Source: Polyangiaceae bacterium | GTDB taxonomy: Bacteria > Myxococcota_A > Polyangia > Polyangiales > Polyangiaceae | Assembly: GCA_013214025.1 (NCBI GenBank) | Contig: JABSRN010000023.1 | Span: 1-44,081, forward strand | Direction of reading: 5' to 3' | DNA: 44,081 nucleotides | Shown here: piece by piece, positions 17,190 through 23,668 of the stretch | Layout of the letters: each line of letters begins with the position of its first letter | Position numbering within the stretch: position 1 is the stretch's first letter | Translations under genes and position numbers: made by a program | Notes under the pieces: generated by a model | What the model saw: only the letters and a program-made list of their open reading frames with translations | What the model was told of the DNA's origin: nothing | The model's database searches: none

Positions 17190-18179
17190 CTAGGGTAGCC
17201 GTCGACGAAGCTGCGTCAACACTTCGCTCGCAATGGGGGAGGGCAAACGCATGGCCTGTTTTCCAATGGGTCGCCATTCATCGACGCGACTCACCTGTCG
17301 AGCGCATCCGACCGTGCAACCATTCGAACAAGGCTTGTCTGTGTAGAAGGCCGCCTTCATGTCGTCCCAAGTGTAGTCGAATAGTGGTTTTTTGGGCCCG
17401 TCAAAACGAGTTTGGGAGCACCATACGACTTGCTGAAATTCGTCGACGTACAAATACCGCGCGCCAGCCCGACAGCGAAAATCGGCGTCGATATCGTTGA
17501 CCATTCGCCAACGGTAGTCGCCGTCTAGGTTGTAGTGTTTGCCGTGAATGGTGGTGACGAGCTCACGGTACTTGTGCAGAGCTTCTTTCGGTAGGCGCAG
17601 CTGACCGTTTTCGTCGTGCAGCAGGTTGAGATTGACATGAAAGTCGCGGTCTCGAGCGAAGGCGACGATCTCATCGGCTTCGTCGAAGTTCGTCGAGCCG
17701 ATCACCACCCCGATGGTCACGCGGAACTTGGCGAATCGGTGCAGTAGATCGAGGCGCTTGTGAACATTGTCGAGAACCTTCTCGGTTTCCTCGTTGCGGT
17801 GCACGCCGTCGACGGAGATCTGCATGTTGTAGAGCTCCAGTCGGTTGAGCTCGTGAATCATCGCCTCGGTCAGCAAGAAACCGTTCGTGATCATGCGTCG
17901 ACGGGGGATGCCCACCTTCTTTGCGTGATCCAGCAGATCGAACAGTTGCGGGTGGAGGAGCGTTTCTCCGCCGGTTAAATCCAGCGAGAATGTTCCGAGC
18001 CCGTGTAGATGAGTGACCACTCGCTTGAGCGTGTCGATGGGAATGGGCTTGGACGTCTTGTCGTATTCGTTGCAGTAGCCGCAGGCCAAATTGCATTTGC
18101 GTGTAACGACCAGCTGGGTGAGCCAATTTCCCCAACGGAGTCGGCGCGGGTTGACGTCCCCTACGTTCGGCAAGTGCAT
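17190..18179 (-). CDS. Radical SAM enzyme with SPASM-like C-terminus
   Basis: A 329-aa radical SAM protein. The cluster-binding motif is CNLACGYC near residues 30-37 (C-x3-C-x2-C with the aromatic residue before the last Cys). LTGGETLLHP is the SAM-binding GGE motif, and ITNGFLLTE and QISVDGV are further barrel strands. The C-terminal 90 residues hold more Cys (FRCRAGA, VVWCSQTR, CSNGCTVGCAR) that could ligate an auxiliary cluster. ATG 18179 is used; no strong ribosome binding site is visible. It is the first gene of the operon with the phosphatidyltransferase and the DEGS1-like desaturase, so a lipid or head-group modification is a reasonable but unproven job. Peptide modification seems less likely because no precursor-like small gene is adjacent. 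Confidence 0.8.
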   Translation of the reverse strand: MHLPNVGDVNPRRLRWGNWLTQLVVTRKCNLACGYCNEYDKTSKPIPIDTLKRVVTHLHGLGTFSLDLTGGETLLHPQLFDLLDHAKKVGIPRRRMITNGFLLTEAMIHELNRLELYNMQISVDGVHRNEETEKVLDNVHKRLDLLHRFAKFRVTIGVVIGSTNFDEADEIVAFARDRDFHVNLNLLHDENGQLRLPKEALHKYRELVTTIHGKHYNLDGDYRWRMVNDIDADFRCRAGARYLYVDEFQQVVWCSQTRFDGPKKPLFDYTWDDMKAAFYTDKPCSNGCTVGCARQVSRVDEWRPIGKQAMRLPSPIASEVLTQLRRRLP

Positions 18180-18449
18180 CGGTTGATGCTATTGCACGGC
18201 GCGGCGCGCCGCCAGTTTCCACCTGGCTGGAGGGCGGGGGCTGGCGGAGCGCCGCGCCGTGCACGGCTGTCGGCCGGTGGGCCGCGACTGGTGCGTGGGA
18301 TCGAGGATGGAACCGGCTGCGCCGTGAAGCATCGCGGGATGTAAGAGAACGCGAAAGAGACGTAGGTGGTGGTTCGGAGTTCGGTGGGCAGGGTGGCCGT
18401 GAACGCGCCGAGCGGCGTCGCCCCCGAGCCTGGCGGGAGGCCGTTGCCC

Positions 18450-18712
18450 GCTCAGCAAGTGAGTAGGCGAGTTGCGGTAGCGCGTTGGCTTGGGCTTGAA
18501 GGGGGAGCCCTGCCTGGGCAAGGACTTGATTTTGTGCGGATCTGCGAGGTCATGTTTTCGCTGATAGCCAAGCCGGCCGCGTCGTCTGCTGCACTGTCGA
18601 TTCGAAGACCGCTGGAGAGTCGGTTGAAGCTCTTTTGCAGCTTCGCGTGACTCTTTTCGGCATTCTTTTGCGCCCAGTGCGAGGACGTATTGGTTCGTAT
18701 GTGCAGAGGCAT
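18450..18712 (-). pseudogene. fliC: Flagellin remnant with internal deletion
   Basis: The first 59 residues are a clear flagellin D0/D1 start: [51 protein letters not shown]. Instead of the next ~200 residues, the sequence passes straight, in another frame, to the flagellin C terminus: [10 protein letters not shown], then [11 protein letters not shown], then a TLLSGQ-like end. Thus D1, the variable middle and most of C-terminal D1 are gone, and one more base slip occurs in the CCCCC/TTT stretch. A textbook Shine-Dalgarno, AAGGAG (18720-18725 on the plus strand as CTCCTT), stands seven bases before the ATG. The product could not polymerise. It indicates loss of a flagellar filament gene whose expression signals remain. 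Confidence 0.8.
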
Positions 18713-18719
18713 ACAATGG

Positions 18720-18725
18720 CTCCTT
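18720..18725 (-). promoter_or_regulatory. Strong ribosome binding site of the flagellin remnant
   Basis: CTCCTT on the plus strand reads AAGGAG on the minus strand, seven bases before the flagellin ATG at 18712. It is the best Shine-Dalgarno seen in the window and fixes the original start of the broken gene. Confidence 0.7.
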
Positions 18726-18954
18726 CTAGGGGGGGGGAAGGGCGTATGAGCCGTCGAGGGAAACGGCCCAGGGGCACAACTTTGATCAGTCTGCCGATGC
18801 TCATTTACTACTACCCCAAGCCGCGGAGCAGGCCCACACGGCTCATGCCAAAGGACATCACGAACGCGGGGTTTCCGCGGAACACGCTCATGTTCCGGAT
18901 CACGCTACCCCTGCCACCTCGGTTCGAATCTCCGACATCGGAGTTGACCTGGCC

Positions 18955-19158
18955 GTGGGCGACATTACCGATGAGAATTCGGAGATGTTTCAACTCGCTG
19001 AAAGTATTGCCGAGCGCGGGCCGGATACTCTCAGTGGAGCGCACTTGGTGGACGCCCTCGCCCGGGCCGTCGCCGTCATGAACGAACAGGGTGAACTTCA
19101 CGTGCGCCCCAGTTTCTTAGTTGGCGACGCGGGCGTTCCATTCGCGGAGTCGGAATAG
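18955..19158 (+). CDS. Small hypothetical protein, start uncertain
   Basis: A 67-aa frame from GTG 18955 (GDITDENSEMFQLAESIAER ... FLVGDAGVPFAESE). The same frame is open back to about 18736 with no ATG, through a His-rich stretch ([13 protein letters not shown]) and VRISDIGVDLAV. A nine-base G run (18729-18737) lies at that end, so the true 5' part may be shifted out of frame. I do not recognise the protein. It lies between a flagellin remnant and a lipoprotein gene and might itself be a fragment. Confidence 0.3.
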   Translation: MGDITDENSEMFQLAESIAERGPDTLSGAHLVDALARAVAVMNEQGELHVRPSFLVGDAGVPFAESE

Positions 19159-19248
19159 CCCCAGACTGAAGCGGCGCTGGGACCTGAGAGCGGCCGGCTG
19201 GCGGCGGTTTCGCCAAGCAGCTATGTAGCTTTGTGATACAATCCATGG

Positions 19249-20043
19249 GTGTCTTATTTTGCCGCCTATCGTCTTACTGCCACCTTCGGAATTTGCGCCG
19301 CGCTAGCCGCCTGCGGGGGAGCAGACTTCAGTCTGGCTGAATCGGACGCTGGGGTTGGCGTCACTGGTACTTCTGGTGGCGCAGGTGGCGCTTCCAACTC
19401 TGGCAATGGCGGGGCGGGGAGCGGGGGGCGACCCCCCTTCGGACAAGGCGGCCACGACACGGCTACCGCGGGAACATCGTCCACAGGCGGAACCTCATCG
19501 ACTGGTGGGACGACATCAACTGGTGGGACGACATCAACTGGTGGGACGACATCAACTGGTGGGACGACATCGACCGCCGGCACGACATCCAACGGAGGTA
19601 CGACATCTGACGGAGGTACGGACAATGTGGAACCGATCTGTCCCGACGCAGCGCCAGTCACGCTAGAGTGTCCGGACCGATGCAACTGCGAACTCGACGG
19701 CTGTCACATGACGGGCAAGGCCGATGAGCCCATCTTCGTCTGCCCTGCGGGTCGACCTTGCTGGATCCATTGCGCCGGCGAGCAAGCTTGCAGGGACGCC
19801 GATGTGGTTTGCGCGCCCGGACAAGATTGCACGGTACTGTGCGCCGGAGCCCAGGCGTGTCGGCTCATGACAGTCAACTGCAACGGAGCGCTGAGCTGCA
19901 ATGTAGAATGTGATGCGTCGAGCGATTCCTGTGAAGACACCGCGCTGCAATGCGCGGCGACGAACTGCGCGGCGAGTTGCGCGGGGGAGTCCCAGCCACT
20001 GCTCCAATGCGATAGAACGACCTGTAGTTGCACAGGCTGCTAG
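19249..20043 (+). CDS. Cys-rich lipoprotein with Thr/Ser/Gly repeat linker
   Basis: A 264-aa predicted lipoprotein. The signal peptide ends in a lipobox (CAALAAC, Cys about residue 22). A long low-complexity linker follows, including four perfect copies of an 18-nt unit encoding GTTSTG (about 19500-19572). The mature C-terminal ~130 residues carry more than 20 Cys, with repeated CAGxQACRxAxVxC blocks (CAGEQACRDADVVCAPGQDC; CAGAQACRLMTVNCNG), a disulfide-bonded repeat found in predicted surface proteins of Myxococcota. The start GTG 19249 lacks a clear Shine-Dalgarno. The nucleotide repeat could change linker length by slippage. Function unknown: surface display is inferred. Confidence 0.75.
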   Translation: MSYFAAYRLTATFGICAALAACGGADFSLAESDAGVGVTGTSGGAGGASNSGNGGAGSGGRPPFGQGGHDTATAGTSSTGGTSSTGGTTSTGGTTSTGGTTSTGGTTSTAGTTSNGGTTSDGGTDNVEPICPDAAPVTLECPDRCNCELDGCHMTGKADEPIFVCPAGRPCWIHCAGEQACRDADVVCAPGQDCTVLCAGAQACRLMTVNCNGALSCNVECDASSDSCEDTALQCAATNCAASCAGESQPLLQCDRTTCSCTGC

Positions 20044-20370
20044 GCGCTAACATCGAGCACGCCCCGCGCATTGCCGTCTCGCCCGCGCATTGCCGTCTTC
20101 TCTTTGAGCTGATGGCCGGGCCCGTAGCCTGGTCCGCTGAATGGCAGACTGATCTCGAGATGGGTTCGAACTGGCGACAGCAGCATCCTTATCCGCCTCG
20201 CCCGTGGCGCTGTTCAGACGCCGTGTAGACAAAATACTGAACACATTCCGGCGGGAAATGGGGAGCCGCGCTTCAGCCATGGCTGGCGGCGATTCCGCCC
20301 TCGACTAGAGACCTCAATCCGAGGCAGTCTCCGCGGGCGACCCGCCGCGGGCGACCCGCCGCCTTTGCCT
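20044..20370. other. Intergenic spacer with two tandem duplications
   Basis: About 325 bp with no gene seen. It holds two copies of CCCGCGCATTGCCGTCT (20063-20079 and 20082-20098, 2-bp spacer) and two copies of CCGCGGGCGACCCG (20331-20344 and 20345-20358) just before the next start codon. The latter may affect translation start of the fusion gene. Confidence 0.75.
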
Positions 20371-22581
20371 ATGACTGACCCGGCCCCCAGCGTACAGCTG
20401 TCCCTGCTGGTGCCTTGTTTCAACGAGGCGCAGAATTTGCCGGAATTTACGAGTCGCGCCCTCAACGCTCTCGAAGCTTTGGGCGTTCCAGCGGAGGTGG
20501 TGCTGGTGGACGACGGATCCTCCGACAACACCGCCTCCGTCATTCGAAGCCTGATGGCAGCCTCTCCTGATTTGGTTTTGGGCGGCTTCCACACGAAGAA
20601 CCAGGGCATCGCGACGGCATGGCAAACGGCGCTGTCTGCGTCTCGGGGTCAGGTGGTCGTGAGCATCGATGCGGATCTCCAATACCAACCCGAAGACGTA
20701 TTGCGCCTATATCGAAAATTGCTCGATTCGAGCGTCGACATCGTTCAGGGCTGGAGAAGCTCCGCGGGGCGGGAGAAGGGGCCCCGGTATCACTTGAGCC
20801 GGACGTTCAACAGCTTGTTGAATGCTACGTTCGGGATGTCCCTGCGAGACAACAAGAGCGGGTTTGTTTGTTGCAGTCGCGAGGTGTTTGCAGACTTGCT
20901 CACCTACAGCCACGACTACCACTACTGGCAGAGCTTTATCATGGTGGCGGCGCACTCCAAGGGTTACAGCTACCAGGAGGCCGAGACCATCTTCGAGCCG
21001 CGGCGTCAGGGGCTCTCGTTTCTGGAGGGCTCGACCGTATCGGCTTCTGCGAAGAGCTTGGTTGACGTGGCCAGGGCGAGCGTCGAATACAAATTTCGCA
21101 ACAGCCCAGGGGATCTAAGTGAGCAGTTCTTGCGGAAACAGTCGGCACTGACGGAGAGGCGCGCGCCTTCGCCACTCGCCCACCCGGCGCGATGGCGCGC
21201 TTACATGGCGAGTTTTGAGCAGACCCACTGGATGATTACCCGAGGGGTCGAGCATCGATACGAGTTGCTCAACCGTACTCAGTGGCTGGCAGGCTCTCAA
21301 CTGCGCGATCTCCAGGACGAGAAGCTACGGCGCTTGATCCGGCACGCATATCGCAACGTGCCCTACTACCGACGTCGGATGCAGATGGCGAAGCTGGGAC
21401 CCGAAGACATTCGGACCCAAGCCGATTTATACAAGCTGCCGTATTTGTCCAAGAACGAAGTGCGTGCCAACCTTCACCTCGGAATCACTGCCGAGAATGT
21501 AGGCAAGGCCGAGATGCAACGCATCGTGACATCCGGCTCCACCGGCGAGCCGTTGGTGTGTTTCGCCGATCGCCGCCAGCTGGAGTTTCGATGGGCTGCG
21601 ACACTCCGCGCGCAAGAATGGACCGGCTACCGCTTCGGAGATCCCTGTGTTCGCCTCTGGCATCAAGCTATTGGGCTGAACCGAAGCCAAGCGCTTAAGC
21701 AACGGCTCGATGCCATCGCGTCGAATCGCACCTTCGTGCCTATGTACGAATTCTCCGAGGGCGGGGTGGCGGATATGGTGCGAACTATGGAGGACGCGGA
21801 GCCGGTGCTCATTGACGGCTATGCCGAAGCGCTAGATTTTCTAGCGCGTTACCTGGAGCGCACCGGCGGCACCCTCGCCGTGAGTCCTGGCGCTGTGATG
21901 TCGAGTGCACAAACATTGCCGGCGGCGAGTCGACGCATTATCGAAGATCGATTTGCTTGCCGGGTCTACGACAAATACGGCAGTCGCGAGTTCAGCGGCA
22001 TCGCTTATGAGTGTGAAACCCATGCGGGGCTTCATACGGTTGCTGAATCCTATATCGTGGAGATCCTCGTCGGAGATCGGCCGGCTCGCCCCGGAGAAAC
22101 CGGAGAGGTCGTGATCACAGATCTCAACAACTTTGGCATGCCATTCATTCGCTATCGCATCGGCGATCTGGCCACCGCTCTCGACGCTTCTCCCTGTGCC
22201 TGCGGCCGCGGAGCCCCTCGTATTGGGAGCATCCAGGGCCGAGTGCAATCGATGATCGCGGGTACGGACGCCCGATATGTGCCCGGGACCTTCTTTGCTC
22301 ATGCCCTTAAAGAGTTTGACTATGCGATCCGGCGATTTGTCGTGGTGCAGGACACGCCAGGGGAGATCCAGCTGAAGATAGTCAAGGCGGGGCGTTTCTC
22401 TTCGGGGGCGCTGGACGAGGCGCTGAGTCTGATTCGGAAGTATCTTGGCGACGATCTGAAGATCAGAGTCCACTTCATCGAAAGCGTTGAACTCACGGCA
22501 ACCGGCAAACACATGGCCGTTGTGTCGAAGTTGCCTGTCGATTTTCAAAAAGTCGGTTCGGCTGTTGTGTCGGCTTTCTGA
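20371..22581 (+). CDS. GT2 glycosyltransferase fused to CapK/PaaK-like ligase
   Basis: A 736-aa two-domain protein. Residues about 8-235 are a GT-A family 2 glycosyltransferase, dolichol-phosphate-mannose-synthase-like: LLVPCFNEAQN, VVLVDDGSSDNTA and SIDADLQYQ (DxD metal site). Residues about 300-735 form a CapK/PaaK-like adenylate-forming domain: LRRLIRHAYRNVPYYRRRM, an ATP-loop VTSGSTGEP near 388, DKYGSREFSGI, RYRIGD and a C-terminal lid region. CapK-type proteins occur in capsule or polysaccharide clusters, and the family activates carboxylates as adenylates. A fused pair could couple sugar transfer to acyl or amino-acyl decoration, which is inference. ATG 20371 is preferred to TTG 20365. 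The 3' end overlaps the convergent epimerase gene by 37 bp. The gene appears intact. Confidence 0.82.
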   Translation: MTDPAPSVQLSLLVPCFNEAQNLPEFTSRALNALEALGVPAEVVLVDDGSSDNTASVIRSLMAASPDLVLGGFHTKNQGIATAWQTALSASRGQVVVSIDADLQYQPEDVLRLYRKLLDSSVDIVQGWRSSAGREKGPRYHLSRTFNSLLNATFGMSLRDNKSGFVCCSREVFADLLTYSHDYHYWQSFIMVAAHSKGYSYQEAETIFEPRRQGLSFLEGSTVSASAKSLVDVARASVEYKFRNSPGDLSEQFLRKQSALTERRAPSPLAHPARWRAYMASFEQTHWMITRGVEHRYELLNRTQWLAGSQLRDLQDEKLRRLIRHAYRNVPYYRRRMQMAKLGPEDIRTQADLYKLPYLSKNEVRANLHLGITAENVGKAEMQRIVTSGSTGEPLVCFADRRQLEFRWAATLRAQEWTGYRFGDPCVRLWHQAIGLNRSQALKQRLDAIASNRTFVPMYEFSEGGVADMVRTMEDAEPVLIDGYAEALDFLARYLERTGGTLAVSPGAVMSSAQTLPAASRRIIEDRFACRVYDKYGSREFSGIAYECETHAGLHTVAESYIVEILVGDRPARPGETGEVVITDLNNFGMPFIRYRIGDLATALDASPCACGRGAPRIGSIQGRVQSMIAGTDARYVPGTFFAHALKEFDYAIRRFVVVQDTPGEIQLKIVKAGRFSSGALDEALSLIRKYLGDDLKIRVHFIESVELTATGKHMAVVSKLPVDFQKVGSAVVSAF

Positions 22582-23516
22582 CGCCACTGGCACCACTCGA
22601 CAGAACGCTGAAGTCCCTCTGCCAAACTGACGGTAGAACGCGTGCCCAAGATGTCGTGTTGGCGCTGCACCCGCCCGACGCGTACCGTTCCTGCGGTTTC
22701 GTCCGCGGCCTCGAACTCGGGTGTGCAAGATTTTTCGAGACAGCGAGAGAGTTCCGCGACAACGTCGAGGACGGACACACCAACGCCCGAGCCGATGTTC
22801 ACGACGCCGCTCGGGATGGGGCGAGCGAGAGCTTGCACTGTCGCGTCTGCCGCGTCCCCGACGTAGAGGTAGTCGAAGACTTGCTGACCATCGCCGAATA
22901 CGACAGGGGGCTGCCCTTTGAGCAGCCGACGGATCGTCCGTGGCACCAGCGAGTTAGCATAGTTGTGTTGGTACAGCCGCGGCCCGTACACGAAGAAGTA
23001 ACGCAAGGAGGTGCCCGTGATGCCCGCCGTGGACGTCATGGAGCGCAATAGGTGTTCGCCGGCGATCTTGGTTGCGCCGTACAAGCTGCGGGCGAGCAGG
23101 GGGGATTCTTCCAAGTAGGGGCCTGGCAGATCGGTCCCGTAGACGTATAGGGAGGACGCTGCGACGACGTGTTGGACTCCGCCGGCGATCGCGGCGGCGA
23201 GAACCTGGTAGGTCCCGTTGATATTTGTCTCCACAAGTCGGGCAGGGTCCGAAGAGGCGTTGTGTTTGGTAGCAGCTAGGTGCAGTAGCCGGTTGCAGCC
23301 GGCTAACACGCTGAGAGCTTGGGCATCGCGCACGTCCGCATCAATGATGCGGAGTCGCGGGTCCCCCGCAACGGATGCCAGATTGGAGCGGTCGCTGCAG
23401 ACACCGTTGTCGATGACGCGAATCTCCGCGGCTGCGGTAGAGAGCAAGCGTTCAACGACATGACTGCCGATGAAACCCGCGCCTCCAGTAATGGCAATAC
23501 ATTCTCCTTCGAACAT
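22545..23516 (-). CDS. NAD-dependent nucleotide-sugar epimerase/dehydratase
   Basis: A 323-aa extended short-chain dehydrogenase of the GalE/RmlB type. The Rossmann glycine motif is TGGAGFIGS at about 10-18, the catalytic YxxxK is YGATK around residue 146, with a preceding ASSLYVYG strand holding the catalytic Ser. DYLYVGDAA and NIGSG are typical of UDP-sugar 4-epimerases. It probably makes a precursor for the glycosyltransferase encoded convergently next door, with which it shares 37 bp at the 3' ends. Start ATG 23516. The exact sugar substrate is not determined by visible motifs. Confidence 0.85.
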   Translation of the reverse strand: MFEGECIAITGGAGFIGSHVVERLLSTAAAEIRVIDNGVCSDRSNLASVAGDPRLRIIDADVRDAQALSVLAGCNRLLHLAATKHNASSDPARLVETNINGTYQVLAAAIAGGVQHVVAASSLYVYGTDLPGPYLEESPLLARSLYGATKIAGEHLLRSMTSTAGITGTSLRYFFVYGPRLYQHNYANSLVPRTIRRLLKGQPPVVFGDGQQVFDYLYVGDAADATVQALARPIPSGVVNIGSGVGVSVLDVVAELSRCLEKSCTPEFEAADETAGTVRVGRVQRQHDILGTRSTVSLAEGLQRSVEWCQWRQKADTTAEPTF

Positions 23517-23668
23517 CGGGGCCAGACGGTATCGCGAAGCCGTGACTAGAGCAATTCGGCGCGGTAGCGATCGGGGATCTCCGAATTCGCGCTGCCGATT
23601 ATGGCAGTTTTATGCTGATGGAACTCTAGTTTCTGACCGGGGGCGTTGCTACGGCAGTCATCTCCGTC

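Noticed and set aside
19490-19580. CRISPR-like array
   Set aside because: The direct repeats are adjacent 18-nt units with no spacers, in frame inside a lipoprotein linker.
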